Shown: positions 50,601 through 60,931, numbered from the stretch's first letter. The stretch: DNA of 64,000 nucleotides from an uncultured Thermodesulfobacterium sp. (GCA_938091335.1 CALLJG010000010.1:1-64000), one strand, 5' to 3'. Numbers and translations are program-made. Notes: generated by a model not told the origin, from the letters alone.

Positions 50601-52002
50601 ATTAATTACAGAAGATGTAATAAAAGCAGTTTCAGGAATCCTTATAAATGGAGATATGGGAATTTCTTTCAAAGGCATTTCTACAGATACAAGAATTATA
50701 AAACCTGGTTATCTTTTTTGGGCTTTGAAAGGGAAAAATTTTGATGGACATGATTTTTATAAAATTTCTCTTGAAAAAGGAGCTAAAGGATTAGTTATTT
50801 CATATTTTCCTAAAGGATTTAAGATTGAAGAAATGCCTAAAACTATTTCTATTATCTTAGTAAAGGATTCTTTAAAAGCATTAGGTGATTTAGCTAATTT
50901 TTGGAGAAAAAAAATAAATCCAATTATAGTAGCTATTACAGGTTCTTGCGGAAAAACTACCACCAAAGAGATAACCTATGAAATTGTATCCAGGTTTTTT
51001 GATGCTACCAAAAATATGGGAAACTATAATAATCTTATAGGAGTACCCTTGAGTCTTCTTTCTATAAAAGAGGGAACAGAGGTAGGGATTTTAGAATTAG
51101 GCACTAATCAAAAAGGAGAAATAGAAAAACTTTCAAAAATTGTGCAACCTCAAATTTCTGTAATTACCTCTATATATCCTTCTCATTTAGAAGGACTTGG
51201 TAGCATAGAAGGAGTTTTAGAAGAAAAAATAAGCCTTTTTAAAAATACTCATCCTGATGGCACACTTATTTATAATTTTGACCAAGAAATCTTAAGAAAG
51301 CAGATAAAAAAATTCCCTCAAAATAAAATTTCCTTTGGTTTTAATCCCGAAGCTGATATTTCTTTTCAAAATTTGTCTTTTAAGGAAGGAAAAATAAAAG
51401 GTTCCATAATATTTAAAACCAAAATCTATAATTTAGAAATAAATAATATAGGAAAGCATAATCTTTTAAATCTACTTGCTGCTCTTGCTGTAGCTATTTC
51501 TTTAGGAATAGATTTAGAAAAAATTATACCCATTCTTGAAAAAGAAATTATTTTTTTTCAAAGAGCAAGATTTTTAAATAAAGGTTCTCATTTTATTATA
51601 GATGATACCTATAATGCTAATCCTGGCTCAGTAAAAGCTTCTTTAGAATATTTTAAAGACCTTGCCTCTAATTATCAAAAAAAAATTGTAATATTAGGTG
51701 AGATGAAAGAACTTGGTAAATACTCAGAAAAATATCATAGAGAAATTGGAAAATTTGTAAGTGAAATAGCAGATATAGCTTTCTTTATAGGAGAAACCAC
51801 TCCTTATTATGTAGAAGGATTTCAGTTTTATAAAACCAAAAATAAATTTTATAAAGCCTTTAACAGTGTAGAAGATTTTTTAGAAAATTGGCCTATCAAA
51901 GAAGTTTTAAAAAAAGAAGAAAAAAATATTATTTTAGTAAAAGGTTCAAGAGCTTTAAAAATGGAAAGAATTATAGAAAAACTTTTAAAGGAGAATTTTT
52001 AA
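50584..52002 (+). CDS. murF: UDP-MurNAc-tripeptide:D-Ala-D-Ala ligase
   Basis: MurF adds D-Ala-D-Ala to complete UDP-MurNAc-pentapeptide. GISTDTRIIKPGYLFWALKG is the N-terminal uridine-binding domain. AITGSCGKTTTKE is the ATP loop, with TKNMGNYNNLIGVPLSLL, ELGTNQKGEIEKL and DDTYNANPGSVKASL downstream. The 472 aa length is normal. The mraY ATG overlaps its stop codon. Confidence 0.96.
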   Translation: MNVEIKLITEDVIKAVSGILINGDMGISFKGISTDTRIIKPGYLFWALKGKNFDGHDFYKISLEKGAKGLVISYFPKGFKIEEMPKTISIILVKDSLKALGDLANFWRKKINPIIVAITGSCGKTTTKEITYEIVSRFFDATKNMGNYNNLIGVPLSLLSIKEGTEVGILELGTNQKGEIEKLSKIVQPQISVITSIYPSHLEGLGSIEGVLEEKISLFKNTHPDGTLIYNFDQEILRKQIKKFPQNKISFGFNPEADISFQNLSFKEGKIKGSIIFKTKIYNLEINNIGKHNLLNLLAALAVAISLGIDLEKIIPILEKEIIFFQRARFLNKGSHFIIDDTYNANPGSVKASLEYFKDLASNYQKKIVILGEMKELGKYSEKYHREIGKFVSEIADIAFFIGETTPYYVEGFQFYKTKNKFYKAFNSVEDFLENWPIKEVLKKEEKNIILVKGSRALKMERIIEKLLKENF

Positions 52003-53081
52003 TGCTTTATCATTTATTTTATTATCTTAAAGATATATCTATTATTTTTAATGTTTTTAAATATATCACTTTTAGAATGATCTGTGGTGCTATTACTGCA
52101 TTTATTTTAGTGTATTTACTTATGCCTCCTTTTATAAGATTTATGAAGGAAAAACAATTTGGTCAAATAATAAGAGAAGAAGGACCCCAACATCATATTG
52201 TAAAAACAGGTATTCCTACTATGGGTGGATTAATAATAGTTTTAGCAGTTGTCTCCTCTGTTATTCTTTGGTGTAATCTAACCAATTATTTAATATGGTT
52301 ATCCCTTTTTATTCTTTTAAGTTTTGCCTTTATAGGTTTTTTAGATGACTTTTTAAAAATAAAAAGAAGGAAAAATTTAGGATTAAAAGCCCGTCATAAA
52401 ATTTTAGCTCAATTTTTTATAGTTTCTATCTTTTATTTAATACTTTTTAAATATTTTAATTTTCCCTCCACTCTGAATCTTCCCTTTTTAAAGAAATTAA
52501 TTCTTGATATAGGAAGCTTTTATTTAATTTTTAGTATGTTAGTAATAATTGGAAGTTCCAATGCTATGAATTTGACAGATGGACTGGACGGACTTGCCAT
52601 AGTTCCATTTATGGTAGTTGCAGGAGTTTATAGTATCTTAAGTTATGTAGCAGGACATATAAAATTTGCTAATTATTTATTTATTCCCCATATTCCCTAT
52701 GCAGGAGAACTTGCTATTTTCTGTGCTATTTTAATTGGAGCTGCTTTGGGATTCCTTTGGTACAACGCACATCCTGCAGAAATCTTTATGGGTGATGTTG
52801 GAGCTCTTAGTCTTGGAGCTTCAATGGGAGCTATTGCTATTATAGTAAAACAAGAACTTTTACTAATCATAGCTGGAGGGATTTTTGTATTAGAAGCTCT
52901 TTCAGTAATTTTACAAGTGGGATACTTTAAACTTACTAAAGGTAAAAGGATTTTTAGGATGTCACCTCTTCATCATCATTTTGAATTAAAAGGATGGCCA
53001 GAAAATAAAGTAGTTGTTAGATTTTGGATCATCTCGATACTTTGTGGATTAATTGCATTAAGTACACTTAAAATAAGATAA
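52002..53081 (+). CDS. mraY: Phospho-MurNAc-pentapeptide transferase
   Basis: MraY is the polytopic inner-membrane enzyme making lipid I on undecaprenyl phosphate. Catalytic Asp motifs FLDDFLKIK and MNLTDGLDGL are present, as are KTGIPTMGGLI, NAHPAEIFMGDVGALSLGA and the His motif PLHHHFELKGW. I start it at ATG 52002 (359 aa, MLYHLFYYLKD), overlapping the murF stop as TAATG. The longer frame from 51888 runs antiphase through murF with a Lys/Arg-rich sequence and is rejected. Confidence 0.96.
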   Translation: MLYHLFYYLKDISIIFNVFKYITFRMICGAITAFILVYLLMPPFIRFMKEKQFGQIIREEGPQHHIVKTGIPTMGGLIIVLAVVSSVILWCNLTNYLIWLSLFILLSFAFIGFLDDFLKIKRRKNLGLKARHKILAQFFIVSIFYLILFKYFNFPSTLNLPFLKKLILDIGSFYLIFSMLVIIGSSNAMNLTDGLDGLAIVPFMVVAGVYSILSYVAGHIKFANYLFIPHIPYAGELAIFCAILIGAALGFLWYNAHPAEIFMGDVGALSLGASMGAIAIIVKQELLLIIAGGIFVLEALSVILQVGYFKLTKGKRIFRMSPLHHHFELKGWPENKVVVRFWIISILCGLIALSTLKIR

Positions 53082-53085
53082 GTAT

Positions 53086-54489
53086 ATGAATTTAAAAGGA
53101 AAAAAAATAGTTGTTATAGGATTTGGTAAAAGTGGAAAAGCAGCTACTAAACTTCTTTTAAAACACGGTTGTGGAGAAATAATAGTTTCTGAAAGCATGA
53201 ACAGGTCTGAACTGCCTTCTGAAATTTTAAGGTTTTTTGAATCTCAAGGAGTCTATTTTGAAACAGGGGGACATAAAAAAGAAACTTTACTTTCTGCAGA
53301 TCTAGTAGTAGTAAGTCCTGGGGTACCAAAAGAAATATATCAAATTTGTATTAAAAAAGGAATTCCGGTTTTAAGTGAATTGGAATTAGCCTGGCAATTA
53401 TTACCAAAAAAATCTGAAGTAATTGCTATTACAGGAACAAATGGTAAAACAACCACCACTGCCATTGTTTCAGAACTTCTTAAATTATCAGGGCATAAAG
53501 TTTTTACTGGTGGAAATTATGGTATTCCTTTATCTGAATTAATTATTTCTAACACCCCAGTAGAAAAGATAGTGCTTGAGGTTTCTAGTTTTCAATTAGA
53601 AAATATTCATTCTTTTTTTCCGCAAATCGGGATTCTCTTAAATATTACTCCTGATCATTTAGAAAGATATACATCTGAAGAAGAATATGCTTACTATAAA
53701 TACAGAATCTTTGAAAATCAAAAAGAAGAAAATTATAGTATTTTACCTTTTCAAGAAAAATGGTTTGATAAATTTAAAAAAATAATAAAAGGAAAGGTTA
53801 TCTTTTTTGATGAAAAAGAAAATCCTAAAGCTAAAGCTTTTATTAAAAGAGATTCTCAATCTTCAAAGGATGGATTTATATTAAATTTAGAAAAGGAAGA
53901 ATTTTATTCCTTTTCAGGATTTAAACTTTTAGGACTTCATAACAAAGTAAACTTTGTAACAGCAAGTTTAGCGGCGAGATTGGGAGGTGCAAGTGAAGAA
54001 AGTATAAAAACTTTAATTCCTCAATTTACTGGTTTCCCCCATAGACTTGAATATATAGGAGATTTTGGTGGAATTTATTTTATAAATGATTCAAAGGCTA
54101 CAAATGTTTTTGCTACAATTTCAGCTCTTAAAAGCCTTCCAGCATCTTCTATTATACTTATATTAGGAGGAAAACATAAAGGTGGTTCTTATACGGATCT
54201 AATACCTTATATAAAAGAAAAAGTAAAAATTCTAATTCTTATGGGTAACTCAAGATTTATATTAGCTGAAGAACTAAAGAACCTTACAGAAACATATATA
54301 ACTGAAAATTTAAAAGAGGCTACTCTTTTATCTATAAAATGTGCTAAACCAGGAGATATAGTCCTTCTTTCACCAGCGTGTTCAAGTTTTGATCAGTTTA
54401 AGAATTATGAAGAACGGGGAAATTATTTTAGAAATCTGGTATTAACTTATGCAAATATATACTTGAATAAAAAAGGGGTTTTACATTGA
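53086..54489 (+). CDS. murD: UDP-MurNAc-L-Ala:D-Glu ligase
   Basis: MurD adds D-glutamate. The N-terminal Rossmann domain reads KIVVIGFGKSGKAATKLL. VVVSPGVP, the ATP loop ITGTNGKTTTTAI, LEVSSFQLENI, NITPDHLERY and INDSKATNVFATISAL are all present. The 467 aa length is normal. In most dcw clusters ftsW follows murD. Here murG begins inside the murD stop region with no space for another gene. Confidence 0.96.
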   Translation: MNLKGKKIVVIGFGKSGKAATKLLLKHGCGEIIVSESMNRSELPSEILRFFESQGVYFETGGHKKETLLSADLVVVSPGVPKEIYQICIKKGIPVLSELELAWQLLPKKSEVIAITGTNGKTTTTAIVSELLKLSGHKVFTGGNYGIPLSELIISNTPVEKIVLEVSSFQLENIHSFFPQIGILLNITPDHLERYTSEEEYAYYKYRIFENQKEENYSILPFQEKWFDKFKKIIKGKVIFFDEKENPKAKAFIKRDSQSSKDGFILNLEKEEFYSFSGFKLLGLHNKVNFVTASLAARLGGASEESIKTLIPQFTGFPHRLEYIGDFGGIYFINDSKATNVFATISALKSLPASSIILILGGKHKGGSYTDLIPYIKEKVKILILMGNSRFILAEELKNLTETYITENLKEATLLSIKCAKPGDIVLLSPACSSFDQFKNYEERGNYFRNLVLTYANIYLNKKGVLH

Positions 54490-55568
54490 AGTGGCTTGTT
54501 GTAGCTGGTGGAACAGGAGGGCATCTTATTCCTGGAATAGCTATAGCTCAAGAATTATCAAATCTAAAAAGAGAGGTATTTTTTATTTCAGGGACAAGAA
54601 AAATAGAAGAAGTAATATTAAAAAATAAACCTTTTAAAATATATAGAATAGATGTAGAAGGATTTATAGGAAGGTCTTTTAAAGAAAAATTAAGGGCTTT
54701 TATAAAAATGATAAAAGCTATTCAAATTTCTTATAAACTTATTAAAAAATTAGATCCTAACATAATATTTGCTACGGGTGGATATATTTCTTTTCCTGTA
54801 ATAGTTGCAGGAAAATTACTAAGAAAAAAAACAGGTTTACATGAACAAAACATAGAGCCAGGAATAGCTAACAAAATATTGAGCTATTTGGTAGATAAAG
54901 TATTTTTAAGTATAAAGGAAAGTGAAAAATACTTTCCTAAAAAAAAGATTATCTTTTCTGGAAATCCCGTAAGAAAGGAATTATTGGAAAAATATCCAAG
55001 AGAACATTCTGGAAAGGGTCTTTTAATTTTAGGAGGAAGCTTAGGAGCAAGATTTATAAATGATTTAGCTTTAAAAATTGTTCCTACGCTTTTGGATGAA
55101 TTTAAAGATCTTTTAATAATCCACCAAACTGGACTGGAAGATTTTGAAAGAGTTAAAAAGGAATACAAAGATTTATTAAATAAAAAGCCTTTTTCTTATT
55201 TAAAAGTTTTTCCTTTTATAGAAAATATGGGATGGGCTTATTCTCAAGTTGATTTGTTTTTAGGAAGATGTGGAGCAACAACATTAGCTGAACTTTTTGC
55301 AGTAGGAGTTCCTGCTATTTTTATACCCTTCCCTTATGCAGCAAAAGCTCATCAAGAAAAAAATGCTAAAATTGTAGCAGAAAAAGGTGGAGCTATATTA
55401 ATTCTCCAAAAAGAAGCAACTCCTTCCAGAGTTTTAAACGAGATAAAATCACTTTTCATGGAAGAAAAAAGATTAAAAATTATGTCAGAAATAATGAAAA
55501 GCTTTTTTGTGAGTAACTCGGAAAAAACTATTATTACAGAAATGGAAAAATTGATAGCTTATGCTTGA
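54486..55568 (+). CDS. murG: Lipid II synthase, GlcNAc transferase
   Basis: MurG adds GlcNAc to lipid I at the cytoplasmic membrane face. The N-terminal loop VVAGGTGGHLIPGIAIAQEL, ATGGYISFPV, HEQNIEPGIANKIL, GGSLGARFINDLAL and the UDP-binding GRCGATTLAELFAVGVPAIF are typical. The start is TTG 54486 overlapping the murD stop (TTGA). The 360 aa length is normal. The next gene overlaps by 8 nt. Confidence 0.95.
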   Translation: MKWLVVAGGTGGHLIPGIAIAQELSNLKREVFFISGTRKIEEVILKNKPFKIYRIDVEGFIGRSFKEKLRAFIKMIKAIQISYKLIKKLDPNIIFATGGYISFPVIVAGKLLRKKTGLHEQNIEPGIANKILSYLVDKVFLSIKESEKYFPKKKIIFSGNPVRKELLEKYPREHSGKGLLILGGSLGARFINDLALKIVPTLLDEFKDLLIIHQTGLEDFERVKKEYKDLLNKKPFSYLKVFPFIENMGWAYSQVDLFLGRCGATTLAELFAVGVPAIFIPFPYAAKAHQEKNAKIVAEKGGAILILQKEATPSRVLNEIKSLFMEEKRLKIMSEIMKSFFVSNSEKTIITEMEKLIAYA

Positions 55569-56928
55569 AAGAAAAAATATACATCTTATTGGAATTGGTG
55601 GAGTTGGAATGAGTGGCTTAGCTCTAATACTAGCAAAATTGGGACATAAGGTCACTGGCTGTGATATAGCCAAAAGTAAATACACTAAAATGTTAGAAAA
55701 AGCAGGTATTAAGGTATATTATGAGCATTCGGAGTCTCATTTAAATTCTGTAGATGTTGTAATTTATTCCTCTGCCATCCCACAGGACAATCCAGAAATC
55801 TTAAAAGCTAAAAAGTTAGGTGTATGGTTAATTTCAAGAGCTCAAATGCTATCTGAAGTAATGAATATGTATCCTAAAAGTATAGTTATAGCTGGTTCTC
55901 ACGGAAAAACTACTACTACTTCGATGCTATCTGAGGTTTTAATAAAACTTAATAAAAACCCCACAGTTATAGTAGGAGGAATAATTAATAATTTTAAGAC
56001 TCATTCTCTTTTAGGTAAAAGTGAATATCTTGTGGCTGAGGCAGATGAAAGTGATGGTTCCTTTCTGTGTTATAAACCTTATATTGAAGTAATCACCAAT
56101 ATTGATAAAGAACACCTCGACTTTTATACAGACTTTAATGCTATTAAAAAAGCCTTTATAAACTTTATAAAAAAATGTTCTTCTCAAGGTAAAGTAATTT
56201 TATGTGGAGATGATCCAGGAGTAAGAGAGGTATTAAATGAAATCTCAGGTCCTTTTTTACTTTATGGTTTTTCTACAGAAAATCAACTTGTAGGACGATT
56301 AAAAGATAACTCCCCCTATCCTGAAGTAGAAATTTACTATTTTGGAAAATTTTTAGGAAATTTAAGATTATCTGTACCAGGAAAACATAATATACTCAAT
56401 GCTTTAGGAGTAATTGGAGTATCTCTTGAACTTAATCTTTCTATTCCTAAAATTATAAAAGCACTTGAAGAATTTAAAGGAGTAGCAAGGAGACTTGAAT
56501 TAAAAGGTATATGGAATCAAACAATTTTAATAGACGATTATGCTCATCATCCAACTGAAATTAAAGCTACTCTCTCAGCCTTAAAAACTCTCTATCCTGA
56601 TAAAAAAATAATTGTTATTTTCCAGCCTCATCGATATACGAGAACTAAATTTTTATGGAATGAATTTTTATTTACCTTAAACGAACCCGAAGTTTTAATT
56701 TTAACTGAAATATACCCTGCCAGTGAAAAACCTATTCCTGGAATTTCTGGATATAGTTTCTATGAGGCAGTTAAATCTTTAAGAGTACCTCATCCCACTT
56801 TCTTTGGAAGTTCCTTTGAAGAAATTTTAAAAATCTTAAAAAAAATCAGTAACAAAAACCAAATAATTATAACTATGGGAGCTGGAGATATATATAGACT
56901 CCATAAATACCTTTTAAGTGAACCCTAA
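55561..56928 (+). CDS. murC: UDP-MurNAc:L-alanine ligase
   Basis: MurC starts the stem peptide by adding L-alanine. HLIGIGGVGMSGLALILAK at the N-terminus, the ATP loop AGSHGKTTTTSML, EADESDGSFL, NIDKEHLDFY and DDYAHHPTEIKATL are seen. The 455 aa length is usual. It overlaps murG by 8 nt and murB by 11 nt, consistent with tight coupling. Confidence 0.96.
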   Translation: MLERKNIHLIGIGGVGMSGLALILAKLGHKVTGCDIAKSKYTKMLEKAGIKVYYEHSESHLNSVDVVIYSSAIPQDNPEILKAKKLGVWLISRAQMLSEVMNMYPKSIVIAGSHGKTTTTSMLSEVLIKLNKNPTVIVGGIINNFKTHSLLGKSEYLVAEADESDGSFLCYKPYIEVITNIDKEHLDFYTDFNAIKKAFINFIKKCSSQGKVILCGDDPGVREVLNEISGPFLLYGFSTENQLVGRLKDNSPYPEVEIYYFGKFLGNLRLSVPGKHNILNALGVIGVSLELNLSIPKIIKALEEFKGVARRLELKGIWNQTILIDDYAHHPTEIKATLSALKTLYPDKKIIVIFQPHRYTRTKFLWNEFLFTLNEPEVLILTEIYPASEKPIPGISGYSFYEAVKSLRVPHPTFFGSSFEEILKILKKISNKNQIIITMGAGDIYRLHKYLLSEP

Positions 56929-57847
56929 AAAAGTTATGGTATTTGAAGAAATAGACAGGAAATTAGAAAAATTAAAAATATTTTATAAGAAAGAAGAACC
57001 CTTGGCTTTTTATACTACTATAAAAATAGGCGGAAAATGTAAAAGGATGCTTTTCCCAGATACAGAAGAAAAATTAATTTCCATTCTTGATTTCCTTGAA
57101 ATAAAAGAAATCCCCTTTTTTGTAATAGGTGGAGGAAGTAAACTCTTAATTTCTGATAAAGAATTTAACGGAGTAGTCATAAATTTACGTGAGCTTAAAG
57201 AGATAAAAATAATTAAAAAAAATGATAAAAAACTTTTGCTAAAAGGAGGTGTAGGTACCAAAATTAGCCAAATCATTTCCTTTGGAATTAAAGAGGGTTT
57301 TGGTGGACTTGAATTTTTAGCAGGAGTTCCTGCCTCTATCGGGGGTGCTATTAAGATGAATGCAGGAGCTTTTGAAAAAAGCATTTCTCAATTAATAAAA
57401 ACTCTTAAAATTTATAAAAATAAAAATATTAAAACCTTAATTTCTAATGAAAATTTATGGAATTATAGAACTTTTAAAGAGCCAGGTATTATAATTTCTG
57501 CTGAGCTTGAATTAATAAAAAGAGAAAAAAAAGAGATTAAAAATCTCTTAAAAACCTATATAGAAAAAAGAAAGAAAACTCAACCATTATTTGAAAAAAC
57601 TTTTGGTTCTGTTTTTAAAAATCCACCATCTCACTATGCAGGAAAACTAATAGAAAAATGTGGATTAAAAGGATATCAAATTGGAAATGCTAAGATTTCT
57701 GAACAACATGCAAATTTTATAGTAAATTTAGGAAATGCTAAATTTGAAGATGTTTTAGCACTTATAAAATTAATTCAAGACAAAGTTTTTTCAAAATTTG
57801 GAATTCTTTTGGAACCTGAAGTAAATATTATAGAAAATCCACTATGA
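56918..57847 (+). CDS. murB: UDP-N-acetylenolpyruvoylglucosamine reductase
   Basis: MurB is an FAD enzyme reducing UDP-GlcNAc-enolpyruvate to UDP-MurNAc. FVIGGGSKLLI binds FAD, GFGGLEFLAGVPASIGGAIK is conserved, FGSVFKNPPSHYAGKLIE carries the proton-donating Ser, and EQHANFIVN and EPEVNII close the protein. GTG 56918 overlaps murC. ATG 56936 is a possible alternative. The 309 aa length fits. ddl, often next in such clusters, is absent here. Confidence 0.95.
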   Translation: MNPKKVMVFEEIDRKLEKLKIFYKKEEPLAFYTTIKIGGKCKRMLFPDTEEKLISILDFLEIKEIPFFVIGGGSKLLISDKEFNGVVINLRELKEIKIIKKNDKKLLLKGGVGTKISQIISFGIKEGFGGLEFLAGVPASIGGAIKMNAGAFEKSISQLIKTLKIYKNKNIKTLISNENLWNYRTFKEPGIIISAELELIKREKKEIKNLLKTYIEKRKKTQPLFEKTFGSVFKNPPSHYAGKLIEKCGLKGYQIGNAKISEQHANFIVNLGNAKFEDVLALIKLIQDKVFSKFGILLEPEVNIIENPL

Positions 57848-58566
57848 TAATAAAGGTTATAAAAAGTAGATTATTTTGGCCTTTTTTTTTCTTTATATTT
57901 TTAATTTTAGGCATTTTCTATATTTTATATTTTACTGATTTATTTGTATTAAAAGAAATTATGGTAGTAAATACCAAAAAAATCTCTAAAGATGAAATTA
58001 TAAAAACAACTGGATTAAAAGGTGGGGAGAGGCTTTTTACTATTCCTATAGATAATATTAGAAAAAAAATCCTTATTAATCCTCTTATTGAAGAAGTAAT
58101 TATAGTAAGACATATTCCCAATACTTTGGAAATTAAAATTAAAGAAAGAAAACCTCTTGCTATAATCATTCAAGATAATAAAGGCTATTTAATAGACAAA
58201 AATGGAGTTCTTATAACTCCTATTATTCCAGAGGACTATCAATTTTATCCTGTAGTTGAAATAAAAAATGAAGAATTTAAAAATAGTTTGTTAAATTTTT
58301 TGGTTTGGATAAAGGAACATAAAAATTATTTGCCTGTATATGAAAATTTATCTAAGGTTATTTTAGAAGAAGATAAGATAATTTTTATTACAAAAAATAA
58401 TATTACCATTTATTTTCCTTTGGTATCTCAAAAGGATTGGTCTTATTTTTATAAAAATTTAGACAGAATTATTACTTATTTATATGAAAAAGAACTTATT
58501 GAAAAGGTAGAGTTAATAAGAATGGACTATCCTTTAGGAGCTGCCTTAATAAAATTTAGGAGTTAA
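57844..58566 (+). CDS. ftsQ: Division protein FtsQ
   Basis: One membrane segment (LFWPFFFFIFLILGIFYILY) is followed by a POTRA domain (LFVLKEIMVVNTKKISKDEI, GLKGGERLFTI, IRHIPNTLEIKIKERKPLAI) and the beta domain. FtsQ is the periplasmic hub that links FtsL/FtsB to the divisome. The 240 aa length is normal. The ATG overlaps the murB stop (ATGA), and position before ftsA is canonical. Confidence 0.9.
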   Translation: MIIKVIKSRLFWPFFFFIFLILGIFYILYFTDLFVLKEIMVVNTKKISKDEIIKTTGLKGGERLFTIPIDNIRKKILINPLIEEVIIVRHIPNTLEIKIKERKPLAIIIQDNKGYLIDKNGVLITPIIPEDYQFYPVVEIKNEEFKNSLLNFLVWIKEHKNYLPVYENLSKVILEEDKIIFITKNNITIYFPLVSQKDWSYFYKNLDRIITYLYEKELIEKVELIRMDYPLGAALIKFRS

Positions 58567-58569
58567 TAA

Positions 58570-59814
58570 ATGGGTAAAGAGGAAAAAGGAATTTTAGTAG
58601 TTGATGTAGGAACTACAAAAGTTTGTGCTCTTATAGGAGAAGAAAAGGAAGGTAAATTATGGATTACAGGAATGGGTTTAGTTCCTTCAAAAGGTCTTAA
58701 AAAAGGAACTATAATAAATATAGAGGAAGCTACTCAAAGTATTAAAAATGCTATAGAAAAAGCCAAATCTCAGGCTAAGATTCCCATAGAAAGCATTTAC
58801 ACAAGTATTACAGGAAGTCATATAAAGAGCCTATCTGCTTCAGGAGTAATAGCTTTAAAAGAAAAAGTAGTTACTCCATCAGAGGTTGAAGAAGTTTTAT
58901 TTTCTGCTCAAACTATTGAACTTCCTCAAGATAGAATAATTTTACACATAATTCCTCAAGAGTTTGTTATAGATCAAAACCGAGGAATTCTTCAACCTAT
59001 AGGAATGTCTGGAGTTAGATTAGAAGCTAATGTTCGGTTAATTACTTGCAACCGTTCAGCTTTTCAAAATTTATTAAGATGTTTTGAAAATTTAGATATA
59101 GAAGTTGACGGAGTAATTGTTCAAGGTTTAGCTTCTGGAGAAAGTGTATTAACTTCTGAAGAAAAGGAATTAGGAGTTATATTAATTGATTTTGGAGGTG
59201 GTACCACTGATGTGGCAATTTATTGGGATAATGTATTAAGATATATTTTTTCTCTTCCCATTGGAGGTGAACTTCTTACTAATGATTTAGCAATAGGTTT
59301 AAGAACCTCAAGGATAGAAGCTGAAAAAATAAAAATTAAAAACGGAGTATGTCTTAGAGATTTGTTGGAAGAAGATGAGATTATTGAATTAACCGGAATA
59401 GGAGATCGTCCTCCTAGAAAAATAAGTAAAAAAATATTAGCAGAAATAATAGAATTGAGAATAAAGGAACTTATAGAAATAATTGAGAAAGAATTATATA
59501 GAGAGGTTTTCATTGATAAAGACCCTTTTGATATCAAATCTAAAATAGGCAGTGGAATAGTAATAACAGGTGGATCTTCACTTTTACCAGGATTGGTATA
59601 TTTATTTGAGCAAATGTTAGATCTTCCTACAAGAATAGGTTTTCCTTTTAAATTAGCAGGTCTTGCTGAAGAAACACATCATCCTCAATTTGCTACTTCA
59701 GTAGGAATGCTTCTTTATGCTTATAATCTCCAAGAAAGAGTAAAGGAAGAAAGAAAAGAAGGTATTTTCCATAAACTTAAAAAAGGTTTTATAAAATTTT
59801 TAAAAGGAGGTTAA
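58570..59814 (+). CDS. ftsA: Division protein FtsA
   Basis: FtsA is an actin-like ATPase that tethers FtsZ to the membrane. The phosphate-1 loop is LVVDVGTTKVCALIGE, the 1C domain has SITGSHIKSLSASGVIALKE, phosphate-2 is VILIDFGGGTTDVAIYW, and the adenosine motif is GIVITGGSSLLPGL. The C-terminal IFHKLKKGFIKFLKGG is an amphipathic membrane-targeting helix. The 414 aa length is normal. AGGAG precedes the ATG. Confidence 0.96.
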   Translation: MGKEEKGILVVDVGTTKVCALIGEEKEGKLWITGMGLVPSKGLKKGTIINIEEATQSIKNAIEKAKSQAKIPIESIYTSITGSHIKSLSASGVIALKEKVVTPSEVEEVLFSAQTIELPQDRIILHIIPQEFVIDQNRGILQPIGMSGVRLEANVRLITCNRSAFQNLLRCFENLDIEVDGVIVQGLASGESVLTSEEKELGVILIDFGGGTTDVAIYWDNVLRYIFSLPIGGELLTNDLAIGLRTSRIEAEKIKIKNGVCLRDLLEEDEIIELTGIGDRPPRKISKKILAEIIELRIKELIEIIEKELYREVFIDKDPFDIKSKIGSGIVITGGSSLLPGLVYLFEQMLDLPTRIGFPFKLAGLAEETHHPQFATSVGMLLYAYNLQERVKEERKEGIFHKLKKGFIKFLKGG

Positions 59815-59816
59815 TT

Positions 59817-60911
59817 ATGAAAATTTCTTTTGAATTAATAGATGAAGAAACAAAAATTCAACCTAGTATTAAAGTGATAGGAGTTGGTGGAGCTGGTGGA
59901 AATGCTGTAGCTAATATGATAAAAAAAGAACTTAAGGGAGTTGAATTTATAGTAGCTAATACAGATTATAGGGTGCTGGAATTAAATCCTGCATCTTTAA
60001 AAATACAATTAGGTAAAAAATTAACTAAAGGATTAGGAGCTGGTGGAAAACCAGAAATTGGCAGACAAGCTGCTGAGGAAAGTGAAAAAGAAATAAGAGA
60101 TATATTAAAAGATGCAGATATGGTATTTATTGCTGCAGGAATGGGTGGAGGAACAGGAACTGGAGCAGCACCTGTGATAGCTAATATTTGTAAAGATATG
60201 GAAATTTTAACTGTGGCTGTAGTTACTAAACCTTTTTCTTTTGAAGGGAAATTTAGAACGAAAATAGCTGAACAAGGAATAGAAGAATTAAAAAAGGTAG
60301 TAGATACTTTAATAACTATACCTAATGACAAACTTCTTACACTAGGTTCTCCACAAGAAAAACTTGCAGATATGTTTAAAAAAGCTGATGATGTATTATA
60401 TTATGCAGTAAAAGGAATATCTGATTTAATTCTTTCTCCTGGTTATATTAATCTGGATTTTGCAGATGTAAAGGTTTTAATGAGTGAAAGCGGAGGTACA
60501 GCTTTGATGGGAATGGGTGAAGCAAAAGGTGAAACAAGAGCTGAAATAGCAACTGAATTAGCTATTTATAGCCCTTTACTAGAAGATATTTCAATTTCAG
60601 GAGCTAAAGGAATTTTATTAAATATTACTGTTCATCCAGAAACTTTGACTATTCATGAAACCCAAATAATTACAGGAACCATATCCAAAGAAGTTCATCC
60701 AGAAGCTAAGGTATACTGGGGTGTAGTATTTGATGAAACTTTAGATGATTTTCTTAGAGTTACAGTGATAGCTACAGGATTGGAAAAATCTCAAGACAAA
60801 AAAAATAAAATAGTTCCTATAAAGGATATGAAGAAAAAAGAAGAAAAATACAGTTTATTGGATGAAGAAATATTAGAAATTCCTACATTTATTAGAAAAA
60901 ATGCGGATTAA
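59817..60911 (+). CDS. ftsZ: Cell division tubulin FtsZ
   Basis: FtsZ polymerises with GTP into the division ring. [19 protein letters not shown], the GTP signature [14 protein letters not shown] and the T7-loop region [20 protein letters not shown] are present. The linker is short, and the C-terminal peptide EIPTFIRKN is the binding site for FtsA and other partners. The 364 aa length fits. AAGGAGG precedes the ATG, 2 nt after ftsA. Confidence 0.97.
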   Translation: MKISFELIDEETKIQPSIKVIGVGGAGGNAVANMIKKELKGVEFIVANTDYRVLELNPASLKIQLGKKLTKGLGAGGKPEIGRQAAEESEKEIRDILKDADMVFIAAGMGGGTGTGAAPVIANICKDMEILTVAVVTKPFSFEGKFRTKIAEQGIEELKKVVDTLITIPNDKLLTLGSPQEKLADMFKKADDVLYYAVKGISDLILSPGYINLDFADVKVLMSESGGTALMGMGEAKGETRAEIATELAIYSPLLEDISISGAKGILLNITVHPETLTIHETQIITGTISKEVHPEAKVYWGVVFDETLDDFLRVTVIATGLEKSQDKKNKIVPIKDMKKKEEKYSLLDEEILEIPTFIRKNAD

Positions 60912-60931
60912 CCAAAAGGGGGTGAATAAAA

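Noticed and set aside
51888-52001. N-terminal extension of MraY
   Set aside because: A Lys/Arg-rich out-of-frame translation of the end of murF; ATG 52002 overlapping the murF stop gives the canonical length.
59966-60331. 121-codon open frame antisense to ftsZ, and similar frames opposite murB and leuB-like
   Set aside because: Pro/Ser/Ile-rich mirror of conserved Gly-rich segments on the coding strand; no start signals.
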